Shown here: in pieces, positions 22,866 through 34,268 of the stretch | Layout: each line of letters opens with the position of its first letter | Numbering within the stretch: position 1 is the stretch's first letter | DNA from: Thunnus maccoyii | Taxonomy: Eukaryota > Chordata > Actinopteri > Scombriformes > Scombridae | Direction: 5' to 3' | Assembly (NCBI RefSeq): GCF_910596095.1 | Contig: NC_056554.1 | Location: 7,422,001-7,486,000, forward strand | Length of the DNA stretch: 64,000 nt | Program-made: the position numbers and the translations under genes | The notes under the pieces: model-generated | Database searches by the model: none | Told to the model about the DNA's origin: nothing | The model's input: the letters and a program-made list of their open reading frames with translations, nothing else

Positions 22866-25039
22866 GTGAGTACAAGTGCAGCAACATCACCCAGACATGT
22901 TTAAATTATTAGCATTATTATTATTATTATTATTCCACCTTTGACAGGTCTTCATACAACTGATTACAGTGAAAAGGGGCTAAAAGTTCCTCTTCAATGT
23001 TCAACTTATAGCAGCAAGTGTCTACGAGGTCTCAGAAACATGCAATTAATTATTGCAGATGCTTTGTTCCAGACAATAGAATCATAGAATAATAGAACAA
23101 TAGAAAATCTCTCCCTGCAGCATCCAAGCATGATAACACTGTAAGAACCAGCTGAGCATGTGTCGAGTAACACATGATGATATACACAAATGACAGAAAA
23201 GTTTAAAATCAACCAAGATGACGTAAAAATGTGGAACTATGCAACCATGTGGTAGCTACATTAACTTCATTGCATGATATTCACTAATTTAGAATTCCTT
23301 AATCTGGGTCAAACAATGACATGACGTATTATTCAAAAGAAATTCTATTCAAACGAGAACAAGAACAGTGAGTAAAATGGGTGGAGCAGCTAAATGTATT
23401 TTCAGTAAGGGGGCACAATGAGTCCCCTCACACACACACATTCACGCGTGTGCACATATACACTTTCCTGCCAGTCCTTCCTGCATGACCTTCCACCTTA
23501 ATACAACACTTGGAAAAAAAAAACAATGGCAGACAGACATGGAAAATAAACAACCCTAAAGCACCCAGGACGGCATCGTAATTAATGTCTTCCACTGTCA
23601 GCTCTGATGTCCAGTGAGTGGTGGTGCAGGTATGCCCTTGGCTCTGTCTGGCCTCATGCTAGCTGGACTTAGACTGTGAGGTGTCATTGGGCTGGAAGAC
23701 TGGCTGTTGGATTGACTGAATAAAGCTGCTGTTTCCTTGGCTCCTTTCTTAACTTTCATTGGTCCAAACATTAACTGAATAAATTGCTGTAACTGTTCAA
23801 GCAATGGCAGCTTTTGCTCAATCATAATGTGACCGGTCACATTACGATAAAGAAGGTCCATCAAGAATCATCAACAACTGATTATCAAGCACTAGAGTGT
23901 TCTGGTGTTGACTGTACACTGAAGTAATGCTACATTTAAGTACTACATTGTGATATAAGCAATAATGATACTGCATCTTGAACAATTACACTATCATGAC
24001 AGATCTGCTACCATTTCAGCGTCAATATCTTCAAATCAAGAAAGTTAATAAACTATAGTCTGTCTGCCCCTGTCTTGTCTTGCTAAAATATGAGCCTGAC
24101 TGGTTAGCTATGACATCATTACTGGGATATTTCCATTACTGGGATATTTTGGGCAGCTGACCTGGCCCTGTTACTCAGAGATGCCGTTTGTCCGGTCAGA
24201 GCATCCCTGTCCTCTGACCTTTGAGAAGTGAGGATGTCCTGTGCAAGATGCAGCTGCATAACACGAAAGATTTGTCATAACACAGAATGAATGCAACCTA
24301 AATACAAACTACACATACAACTAAATACTGCTATATTTTTAGGAGACTCCCTGCAGGTCTTGGCCTCCAAATTTTAGTATATGAACTTGGACTAACTTCT
24401 TGTTGAATGAAAAATCAACACAATTTTGAACTAAAGAACAAAGGTAATTTTAGCCTCCAGTGTCATGCTAATGATCACTACATATGAAACGTAATGCTTT
24501 TCACGGTATCATCAAGTGTTTCTATGTTATTCCACTCATTCTCACATTCCACATTGAGGATATTAGTTCAATCTATGAAGTTACAGCGGTTTTGAGATAA
24601 TATCTTTTTTCGATTGAAGCCTGACAGTGAACCTCCATCTTTGTACATGTGCACATGTACACAAACAGACTTTGATGCCAGTTAGCCTTCATCTCTCAGC
24701 TGCACACAACATATGGTAATTATGGGCCCCTTTCCTTTTGGCCAATCAGCTATCTGATAATCATCACCTCACGGGCTGCATCACATAAGGCTAGCTTCCT
24801 GACAGATAAAACCACTCACCTCTTAGTGAACCCAGACTGGAATTTCATTAAGTTAAAAATGTGGAACTATGTCACTAGATTACTCATTCATTCTTTAACA
24901 ATGCTTTTTCCACTAAATCTATTGTCTAAACATGGTAATCAGGGCTGACTGACAACGTCAAAACATCTGCAATTCTATCATCAGTTCTAATAAACATTAC
25001 ATTTCCATTTTACACCCTTTTGTTTATTTTTGTTCACAG
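22866..25039 (+). other. tmem88: tmem88 leader intron
   Basis: Two-kilobase intron from GTGAGT to the acceptor TTTGTTCACAG. It contains an ATT trinucleotide repeat at about 22911-22934. On the minus strand an 88-codon open frame (23598-23864) has a Leu/Gln-rich start and a Ser/Pro-rich tail that I do not recognise. Nothing else is identifiable. Confidence 0.5.
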
Positions 25040-25045
25040 TTCATT

Positions 25046-28000
25046 ATGAGTATGAGCGGTACTCTAGAGAAGGGGGCCCACCACCAGGCCTTGGACCTGT
25101 CTGAAGAACTGCCACCTCATCACCATCATCATCATCATCACAATAACCACCACCCGCACCTCCTCCACTCCAACTCACTGGCCTCCACCACCGCTGTGGG
25201 TGGGGGCAGAGAAACACCTTCACGTGTGGTCGTACCTCCTCCTTACTCTGCAGCTGAGAGCGGTGGTGGGGGCAGTGAAGCTCCTCTGGAGCTGCGGGGG
25301 TCCCTGGACTGCTGGGCCTGCTCAGTGCTGGTGACGGCTCAGAACCTTGTGATCGCTGCGATCAACGCCTGCCTCGCTGGGCTTGTCTTCGGGACCATCC
25401 TGACACCAGCCATTGTCATGGTGGTGTTTGGCTTCCTCTGCCACTCTACAGTAAGTAAGATAAGTGAGAGTTTAAACTGCGTTCATTTATTTTTTCTGTA
25501 AGGCCCTGTGTCATACTCATCTACAACTTGCGAAGAGCCTGCTAAAAGGCATTTTTAAATATTTGTCTATTCAACTGTGTACACAGCTATTATTTTAGTT
25601 ATGTTTTTTTCTACTTCTTTTTTTTTCTTCCTATTTGTCCTGTGAGTAAATGTACAAAACAAAAGTATACTTTTTAGTGCACATACAGAAATACTGCTTG
25701 TTGCTGTACTGCAACAACCAACAATACTGATTGCACCCACTGACATAAAAAGCCTAATATACTTCTTGGAAAACTTAAAGTCTTTATTTGAATGATTAGC
25801 TGTGATGGTAATGAACCTCTACATCTGAAAGACTTTTGAAACCAGTGCAAGTATTTCTTGTCTCTGATATTCACATTTCCATTTTTGGTTTGTCTAAGTC
25901 TGCTCTTTGGTATGAGAAGGAAAATGTGTTTACATGTTATTAAGAATGAATATTTACACAAATATTTGCTACTTCTAAACAAAAGATGAGAGGAACAGTG
26001 AGATGACTTCATTCATCCTCTTTGAAAGACCTGAAAGTCTTAATCTCATAACTTTGATCCAAAAATTTGAAATAGTTCTCCTCGGGGCTTAAGGTGGGGT
26101 TTGGCTCCATCAGTGATGAGAGGTTTTATAAATCACACAAGTCTGAGTTTCTCTCAGATGTTGAGGAGGTGTGGGGACTGGAGGGGGGCGAATGGTCAGG
26201 AGTCTAAGAAGCCAGATGTCAGAGCAGAAAACTTTAAAGACTGCTTGGTAGCGAGTTGGGGATTAAGGGACGCTTCGAAAAAAACAACATATAAAAATGC
26301 GCAGACTGTGATGAGAACATCTGAAAATATAAAAAGCAACTCAAACCAAACAACCTACTTGACCTATCAGTCAGAAAGCATTAACCTGGACTACCCCAAT
26401 AAGTCATCATGGTTCAGAGACTTTTAATACATACCAATGGTCAACGCTCTTTTTAATGACTGGAGAGACCAGAATTCTCTCACAATTAGACCTCATGTGA
26501 CAGCAGCTTAGCGGGGGATTAACCAGGACCTGGGAGGATGGAGAGAAAGGGAGAAATCAAAAGGGGGGAAAAAAGGGGTGAGAAAAATAGTGGAGAAAGA
26601 AAGGAAGGACAGTTTAGGGTTCCTCGTATAACATTATACATGATACACTTATATACACTAAGTATCTTTGAGGGCATTCTTTTATCAATAGTCAACCAGA
26701 AATACAGCAAACACGATGTTTCACATGAGAAAAAACTCCAGCCTTGAAGGGGTTTCTCATCAAAACCTGGCTCAGATCTGGAGCCATACAGCGGGCTTCC
26801 CAATGTAAAAACAAACATGGGCATACTTGTGTAAGTCTTATCTGTTACAAGTCCTTCCCTTGACATTCCCGTGCACCCTCCTATACCCTTAAGTGGTTTT
26901 TTTTTATTTTTTTTACTACCATGTAATGTAGTTAAAACCATCCCTCTCACTTACTTCCCTGACTACCTCCCTCCTAAATGTTTTGCTTTCCCTCTCCAGC
27001 TGACATTTCATGTAAACTCCTATATCAGAAATCAACACGATATTCAATGAACAAACCTTAACTTTGACGTTATTGGAGATTCATCTTTGTGATCAATGAC
27101 TTTTTTGGACACACCAATGTTTGACTTTCCAGCTTGGCAAGAGCCTTGTCAGTATGTCTTCTTCTACATACTCTCCCCCTAACCTCCCTTGTTCCTGCAA
27201 ACCTTTTTACTCTCTGCGCTTTCTTCCTGCACTCAAATGTTCACTTCATCTTTCATGGGCCCGATAAGGATGATTGAGACCTGCTGTCTCTTCATTCCTC
27301 CACCACACTCAAATCCTGACCTTTTAACCTCCTCTCCTACTCCCTTACATTATTTCTCAGCAACTAGTGCGCATGCTTTGACATACAGTATATACTGATC
27401 AACATCTTTCTATCTACTTGACAAAGTGATGTAATGATGGTTCATAGTAGTGCCTGCCAAGTTCCTTGAAGTTTGATTCTTTTTATTTTTGTTAATTTAG
27501 TCTTGAGTGGGCAAGAGATTCAGTGCATGCTTGAGTGAGCAATAATTCTCAGACTACCAACTGGTGTCTGTCCTCGCTTCATACACACATACCATAAAGA
27601 ACACGTCATTTTCTGTCCTTATCTGTTCTTCCCTGCACTTCACCCAAGTGTTTAAATAGTTGACATTCTATACGCTACGGCTACAACGAATGAATATTTT
27701 CATTATCAATTAATCTGCTGGTTCTTTTCTTGATTAATCTGTTAATTGTTAGGTCTATAAAATATCAGAAAACAGAGGAAAATGTCCATCATCACCATGC
27801 AGATTTTTCATACTCTGTTTTGTAAAAAAACAACACTGAAGCTAACAGGTATTTAAAGAGGAGTAAGAAAACCAGCAAATATTGAAATGTGAGAAGTTGG
27901 CACCAGCAAAAGTTTGCTCAAGAAATTATTTTAATGATTAAATGACAATTAATTTTCTGATCAATTAATCTTTTCAGCTGCAATATATGCAAACACATCT

Positions 28001-28876
28001 TTAAGTACTGAATAAAACAAAATCGTGCCCAATCTCTGTAATAACTGTCTAATGTTATAATGTCTGCCAGGGGAAATAATATATGATGCAAATGCAGTAG
28101 ATATACAGAACCTAAACGCTGTCTCTATCCTGCATTACAGCTTCCCAATTTGAAGAGAGATCTCTCACTACATGGTCACTGTTACCTTAACATCTCTCTT
28201 GCTGAAGTGTCCTTGAACAAGAAAACTACCAGCTGCAGGCCTGCCCAATTGCTCTGTTTTGGTTTTGTAAAGTTTGTTACTGTGAGGCAGCTGGTTTGAT
28301 GACCAGATCAGCAGAATAAATCTGGGTGGGAACTGCTCCATTGGGGCCAAAGTGCTCCAGCTGAGCTACTCAGACTGTGAGTGTACTGGACAGCTTCCAG
28401 GTGTGAATGTGTGTAACTGTATGGGAAGGGAGGGAGCAGGGCTTTGCTGAGAAGCATCTCTTAGTAAGGCTACTCATATTAAATGAAGGTTTAAAAAATG
28501 TTCATTTAGGTGGCACTTTGGTTGAGGAACAAACTCACCTCTAAGGCTTGCTTCTGAATCATCCCAACTGCCGTCTCTCTCCTCGTCTCCCCAGGTCCGC
28601 CCCCATGGGACGACCCCCTACTGCTCAGACCTGCTGTCTGACGGAGGCTGCGTGGCTCTGCTGGTGGTGGGCTTCCTCTTGGTCACCCCTTTGCTGGTCC
28701 TGGCACTGGCTGCCTACTGCCGCCTGGCCCGACACCTTCAACTAGGCCTGTGCTTCATCCCGTACAGCCGGGCTGTGTATAAAAACCTGCCTGCCACCCA
28801 GCACCGTGGCCTTGGCACTGGCTGCTGCGGTGGCCGAGATGGAGCTGATGGTGGGAAGGGAAAGGTCTGGGTGTGA
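25046..28876 (+). CDS. tmem88: Transmembrane protein 88, Dishevelled-binding Wnt modulator
   Basis: Small two-pass membrane protein. In this family the C-terminal Val-Trp-Val binds the Dishevelled PDZ domain and dampens canonical Wnt signalling, notably in heart development. Two coding exons, 25046-25450 and 28595-28876, join in phase 0 to give 228 aa. The diagnostic SLDCWACSVLVTAQNL block starts at residue 86. Hydrophobic segments lie at about 95-132 and 155-176, and the conserved IPYSRA motif follows. The chain ends GKVWV. The N-terminal tail is longer than in human and contains eight consecutive His residues (25-32) plus Gly/Ser runs. Two ATGs lie close together (25046 and 25052), so the start could be two codons later. 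The position next to kdm6b matches human gene order. Confidence 0.96.
25451..28594 (+). other. tmem88: tmem88 coding intron
   Basis: Intron of 3.1 kb from GTAAGT at 25451 to CCCCAG at 28594. It contains an interspersed repeat near 27676-27986 (separate entry). Minus-strand frames such as 26519-26950 have no recognisable domain. Otherwise nothing is identifiable. Confidence 0.6.
27676..27986. mobile_element. Degenerate MITE of a common teleost family
   Basis: The left end (GGCTACAACGAATGAATAT) and the reverse complement of the right end (GCAGCTGAAAAGATTAATTG) are related inverted termini rich in GATTAAT-type motifs. Internal text such as TCTATAAAATATCAGAAAAC is familiar from a widespread teleost non-autonomous repeat. 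A fragment of the same family appears at about 62020-62155. Family membership is from memory, not a search. Confidence 0.55.
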
Positions 28877-29790
28877 GATGAAGGTGGGAGGAAGGGGGAG
28901 AGAGAGGAAAGAGAGGGGAGAGGAGTATCATTAGATGAAGTGTATAGAGGGAAGTGACTAGGAGAACATGGTGGGGTGTGGATGACTGAAAGAGGTAATG
29001 GATATAAGAATCAGCAAAATGAACACCAGAAAAGGAAGGAAGTTGTAAATGAACAAAAACCAGATGAACATCCTGGAAGACAAGTTAGACTGTTATAAAT
29101 AATAACTAATGACTTACTGTCATGCCTCACCGTCAGAGCAACAATATTGATTGTTTAGAAAGAAAAATGAACACCATGTACTAAGCAATTTTTTTTGTTG
29201 GTATTATTCCACTGGACACATTGCTTGTTACTGGAACTGTTAATGGACTATCTTGAAACTCCAGTTACAATAATGATGTTTATGTTAAGTATTGAGCAGA
29301 GGACTGAGTACAAACAGCATATGTTCTCTAATCAAGATATCTAAGATACATTCCAAGGTCAAAAGTATATTGTTTCATACAAACAAAGATGTTAGACAAC
29401 AGCATGACATTGAAGTATGACTTTATAAGTGACTGTGTAGTTCACCAATTAATTAATTAATATGATCAGAGTTGACAAAAAGTCAAATTGCTGGAGCTGC
29501 TGTAAAGAAAGGAACAAATTGGATACACTGCAGTCGTCCTACAAAACGCATCTAATCAGACCTACATACTATCTTAACTTTCCCGAATCAATCACAGGAA
29601 ATAGTACACTTCGGTTGTATTGACACTAAAAATAATAGTATCTTATCACATTCATTATTATTATTTGTTTGTTATTAATGAACAACCTTCATTTATTTGT
29701 CTAGGGTAGTTTTGTGTGTCAAACTGTGACAGCAATTTCTTATGTTATTTCATTTTTATAAATAAAGATTTTGAATTCAGCTGGAGTTGT
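28877..29790 (+). other. tmem88: tmem88 3'UTR with poly(A) signal
   Basis: Non-coding sequence after the TGA. It begins with a GA-rich stretch and ends near AATAAA at 29761-29766, which is followed by a TTGTGTCC GT-rich element. This gives a 3'UTR of roughly 0.9 kb. Confidence 0.6.
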
Positions 29791-30873
29791 GTCCTGTATT
29801 AGCATGGGGTGGGATGGGTTGAGTCTACTATTAGGAACAGGAAAGGATTATATAAGACTGTTCCCAGCTAAGGAGCGAACAAATTGACCTCAATGCCAGC
29901 CAACACAAAATGTGAGTGAACACGCAGTTCAAAAACACTTCTGAGTGCCGCCAAAGTTATGCAGCTTTTCTGCGGAAACAGTCGCTATTGTTAGGGGTTA
30001 TTGTTAGGTCCCTTGAGAAAAATATAAAAATGATTACAGTGGAATTTGTAAAAATACATGTAGGCAAAACCAGCCTTGTGACTGAGCACATGGAGCCTCA
30101 ACTGTGGCAGGCTTGACTGTGAGTGGTTAATGTCTCCCCCAAGAGACCAAAGGGTGGAACAACACATGAGACTTAAAAACTGGGACAAAGAACATGTACC
30201 ATAATTACAATAAAAATATACTGAGTGTGGAAAAACCAGGAGACATTTTGGCTGGTACCAAGTTGCAGTACTCTGAGATGAACATAGGTATAGTATAAAG
30301 CCAGTGATTCCCAAACTTATTGGTTTATGACCCCATCTGAATGAAAAAGTGTCTATTTGCAGCCACTCAAAGATTGCATATACCTACAAGTTGTGAACAG
30401 TACATTTTCAATCCCAGATTGATTGATCTGAACATTTTTTATTAAAAAAGGTCTGACGAGCCAAATTTGTCCAGTAATAGAAATTCACAAGACATGTGAT
30501 TAGAACATGAGTTTGCTTTCCTATCCTTTAATTTTTAAAACCACTGCAGACGTGACTGTAAACCAAGTATCACTGACTTGACTTTCGGTGAATTTGTATA
30601 TGGTTTAAACATGTCTACGTATGAGAATATTACCATGCATTACTTATTCTGGTATGAATATAGTTATAGAACACAATCTTATGCAAAGAAAGTATACAAT
30701 AATTCTGCAAACTTGCAAATATTGCACTTATTTTACACATAATTACAGTGGAAAGAACTTTTTCCTGTCTCTAAAACCGTCCAACACCAAATACATATCA
30801 ACACTACATTCAGACTAGATTACTTTCTAAAAAGACTACAAGTATTTCCATTTATTTTCTTTAAACAAATTAT
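29791..30873. other. Intergenic sequence upstream of the U1 genes
   Basis: AT-rich, with no gene visible. Sequence beginning near 30303 (CAGTGATTCCCAAACTT) resembles one terminus of a hAT-type MITE, but a matching right end is not clear. The short frames are not convincing. Confidence 0.5.
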
Positions 30874-31038
30874 CAAGGGAGAGCACGAACGCAGTCCCCC
30901 ACTACCAGAAATTATGCAGTCGAGATTCCCACATTTGGGGAATTCGCAAAGGTCAGCACAACCTACAGTGCAATGGCTGAGTCTCACCCTGGGTAAACCA
31001 CCTTATTGATCATGGTATCTTCCCTGTCAGGTAAGTAT
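30874..31038 (-). ncRNA. U1 spliceosomal snRNA, copy 1
   Basis: U1 pairs with 5' splice sites as part of the U1 snRNP. On the minus strand the 165-nt gene begins ATACTTACCTG, the exact 5'-splice-site-pairing end. It keeps the U1A-binding loop core ATTGCAC, an Sm-site region ATAATTTCTGGTAG and the stem-loop 4 sequence GGGGGACTGCGTTCG. The length matches vertebrate U1 (about 164 nt). It differs from copy 2 at nine positions that I can count, nearly all transitions and mostly toward A or T, so it may be a diverged or relaxed copy. A 3'-box-like GTTTAAAGAAAATA lies just downstream (30857-30870). Confidence 0.9.
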
Positions 31039-31210
31039 AAGTTGCACACGGCGGGCAGGGAAGACTCATTCAGCTACACACGAGTCACACTGCCGGTGTC
31101 ACGAAATAAGCAGCGATACAGTTTTCAGTATAGCGTCATTATTAAACGATATTACACTTGTGTACGGGTCGTATAACAATATTACATACAACAAAAAACA
31201 TTTAATGTGG
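31039..31210 (-). promoter_or_regulatory. Upstream promoter region of U1 copy 1
   Basis: About 170 bp 5' of this U1 copy is closely matched upstream of the second U1 copy. Within it, GTGACACCGGCAGTGTGAC (minus strand, 31084-31102) lies about 45-64 bp upstream of the RNA start, where the vertebrate snRNA proximal sequence element sits. No TATA box occupies the -25 position, as expected for a Pol II snRNA promoter. The element assignment is by position and conservation only. Confidence 0.5.
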
Positions 31211-32082
31211 AGATTTCGTGTCTATAAAGTGCAAAGTCTACAGTGACTGTAGACTTTTTTGACTGTAGATTCCCAATCACAGAGCTCCGGGCGTCAAGTG
31301 GCTGACGATAGACACTTCAGCCCTCTGATTGGCCGAGAGTCGACTGTAGACTACCAATCAAATAGAGCTCTGGGCGTCACATGATTCGTTTTGTTTACCC
31401 GGCCATGTTGGCAAAAATGAATGGCGCCAGCATCGATTTCAAGCTGTCAGAGTTCATTGCACACTTTAATTCCGAGGACACTGAACGCTATATTACAAAA
31501 CTTGGTAGATTAAACATTACTTAACCGCATAATGCCCCCGGGGTGCTTTTCACGAGTATTGAAACAGCCGGAACGGACGGTTTCCAGACATTTACAATTA
31601 CCTGATCAACTTTGTCCTACTCTGGAGAAATCTTTGAAAGCATTAGAGGGCTACAAATGGACAAAATCTGGATTCGTGATGAATATTCAGCCTTGGAGTC
31701 AACCGGCTAAAAACTGCTCTGTCGTCGCTGGAAGTGTAAATGTCACTTCATCCTACTCAACGTTAGCATAAGCAACGGGCAGTGTACCGTAATCAGTATG
31801 TAGCGTACAACAACCTCTCTAAAAGCCGTACACAAGAGGAACAGATCATAAAGCCTGTGATCCTCTCTGTTATCAGATTTAATCCGTCCATACATATAAT
31901 TGTAGCATCAACACTTGCTCAGCAGATGTCTCCATATGACCATCAAATGCTTCTACAGTGAACCATTTTCAATACGATTGCTTCACATTCTGCCTTCTCC
32001 ACATATTGAACAGTTCAACATGAGGAACATAAGCAAGCTCTCCTATAACTCTACTCTTATGTTTTTTCATTCAACAAATTAT
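31211..32082 (+). pseudogene. Broken transposon-like or domesticated ORF between the U1 genes
   Basis: A promoter-like stretch with several CCAAT or ATTGG boxes (about 31274-31360) leads to ATG frames at 31405 and 31417 (MNGASIDFKLSEFIAHF) that stop after about 40 codons. A second frame at 31532-31771 contains KALEGYKWTKSGFV and PAKNCSVVAGSV. Those phrases remind me of fish multicopy proteins with SWIM-type zinc-finger and YqaJ-nuclease regions, but the downstream domains are absent. I treat it as a truncated, frame-broken fragment. Short GACTGTAGA repeats occur at 31241-31355. The family link is tentative. Confidence 0.3.
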
Positions 32083-32247
32083 CAGGGGAGAGCGCGAACG
32101 CAGTCCCCCACTACCAGAAATTATGCAGTCGAGATTCCCACATTTGGGGAATTCGCAAAGGTCAGCACAACCTAGAGTGCAATGGCTGAGCCTCGCCTTG
32201 GGTGAACCACCTTATTGATCATGGTATCTCCCCTGCCAGGTAAGTAT
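32083..32247 (-). ncRNA. U1 spliceosomal snRNA, copy 2
   Basis: Minus-strand 165-nt gene starting ATACTTACCTGGCAGGGGAG. It retains the GATACCATGATCA stem-loop 1 arm, the CCATTGCACTC U1A loop, the Sm-site region ATAATTTCTGG and the stem-loop 4 text ending CGCTCTCCCCTG. It is closer to canonical vertebrate U1 than copy 1 and is the better candidate for a functional gene. It lies about 1.04 kb from copy 1 in the same orientation, so the two form a tandem pair. Confidence 0.93.
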
Positions 32248-32420
32248 GAATTGTATGCGGCGGGCAGGGAAGATTCATTCAGCCACACACGAGTCACACT
32301 GCCGGTGTCACGAAATAAGCAGCGATACAGTTTTCAGTACAGCGTCATTATAAAATGATATTAAACGTGTGTGCAGGTCGTATAAGAATACAATAAACAA
32401 CAAAGAACATTTAATATGGT
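32248..32420 (-). promoter_or_regulatory. Upstream promoter region of U1 copy 2
   Basis: Shares a long stretch with the upstream region of copy 1. The same PSE-position motif GTGACACCGGCAGTGTGAC occurs on the minus strand at about 32293-32311, again 45-64 bp upstream of the RNA start. Similarity fades beyond about 170 bp. Confidence 0.5.
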
Positions 32421-34268
32421 TAGTTAATGGATGTATTGGGTTAGTTAGTAATCGTGCATTTCCCATCATGCTTTGCTGCACGGTGCGGATGTGACGTACT
32501 ACTTCCGGAAGGGTTCTGTTTCCAATTTTGTAAATTAAAATAAACATTTGCGCTCAGTAAACAAACTCAGCCTACACGCTGTATTCTTTCAGTCTCACGT
32601 GGTATAAATGTTGGTTAAAAGGAGTATTCCGTTTTTAGGTTTGGTGTCATTTGTTTCCCACAGAGGCACCACTGATAATATACATCTCTCTGACAACCAT
32701 AAATGAGTTTATATCTCTCTGCAACTTCTCCCAAGAAAAGCGGATCATGAGCAGTTTTTATGCAAGAACGTCCAAAACACCAGGACCAAAACATTTACCA
32801 TCATTTACCATCGTCAACACACGACATTTCCACTACTTTACTATTTTTTTTATAACGAGAGGGCAAACAGTTTGTCTGAGTTTCTGCTGAGTTTTCTGCT
32901 ACAGAAAAATAAGGCGTCTGCGTCTAAAATAACAAAATAATCCGTTTATGCCACATAAATAACGATTTCATAACATAATGACCATAATGACACATACCAT
33001 GCGGCTTTGGCGCCACCAGGTGGAGAAGCATATGACGTACAATATAGTGCGTATGTGTTAAGGGCAGTAAGTCACTATATGAAAATGAACATAAACTCAC
33101 AATCCTAATAACACTAATGTGTGCAAGAAATAACGTTTGTTATAAGTTGTTTTACATCAGGCCCTCACACGTCAGAGGACACTGGGCCAATTACTAATAT
33201 TATAATTAGACTATTGACTATTTAAATGTCACAACTTATCTTTTCCTGCTGTGCGTAGCATTTAAACAACAATAATTAAATGATTAATTTAAAAGAGAAG
33301 TAATTAATTGGGCAATTTATGAGCAGCCTAGAGAAAATCACTGTGTAACATCACTGAGTTACGTGCCCTATAATGTCTCTCAAATAACTATCAAGCCTAT
33401 AATGACAGGTCCAAAACGATGCTAGTCTATTACTCGAGCTCATTTTTACATTCTTGGCATGAAAGTTCAAGTTATGACATTAAGCCACGAATGGCACTGA
33501 ACACAACTTGAGGGCTAAATTGCGGCTAAACCCCCCCCCCATACTCAGCCGCCAGAACCTGTTGGTAGGCTATTAGCTTGAGATAAAAAAAAAAAAACCT
33601 TACCGTCAATTAGGACCAACGTCAATTAAAAAAGTTTTTTTGTATCCACATAAAACCTTAAAAAATAACTAGTTAGGTTATTTTAATAGAATTTTGAGCG
33701 TTTGAAGAAGTTTTTTTCTGCGCCACGCTTACCTGAGATGGAGAAAGTTTAGGGATGACGCCATTAATGGCGAAACGCGTCCACTTAACTCCAATAAGTT
33801 ATTTCCATCATGTCTCGGTCATTCCTCCAGCAGCACACCATATATTCCACAAAGGTTTCCATAGATATACTATAAAGTCAATAAAGTATTACGAATGACG
33901 CATATAGGTAACAGCGCGTGAGGGACAGGTAAAAAAGTTCTTAATGAGCTGACGACGTGCACGTGCTTCGCGCCGACCTTACGCTAATCACCCGGAACCA
34001 AAGGTTGAACACCTCCTTTCAATCATTTCCTGTATGTTTCCTGTCTTTAATGAAATAGGCCTATTTATGGTAAAAGTAATGACAGGCGATAAAAGAAGAC
34101 ACATAAACTCACCTGTATTAATACTAAATTTCATTATGTCGTTCTTCAAAACAAACAACTGATTTGACAAAGTGAAATAAAGTAGCAAGTAATGTATAAC
34201 ACTGAGAATTGAAAGTAACATTAAAACATTACAATGAAGCGATCACACTTCATTTTAATGTCTTATTC
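32421..34268. other. Intergenic sequence, no gene seen
   Basis: AT-rich DNA with CpG-containing patches (for example 33690-33990). It holds a poly-C run near 33531, a poly-A run near 33584 and palindromic stretches that may be further decayed repeats. No coding or RNA gene could be supported. Confidence 0.5.

Noticed and set aside
26519..26950. 143-codon minus-strand frame in the tmem88 intron
   Set aside because: Its C-terminal half reads a GA-rich simple stretch in reverse (Ser/Pro/Leu/Phe). No recognisable domain.
30302..30560. Possible second hAT-type MITE beginning CAGTGATTCCCAAACTT
   Set aside because: A matching inverted right terminus could not be identified, so it was noted only in the intergenic description.
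31915..32175. 86-codon plus-strand frame
   Set aside because: Its second half runs antisense through the U1 copy 2 gene, so it is not a protein gene.
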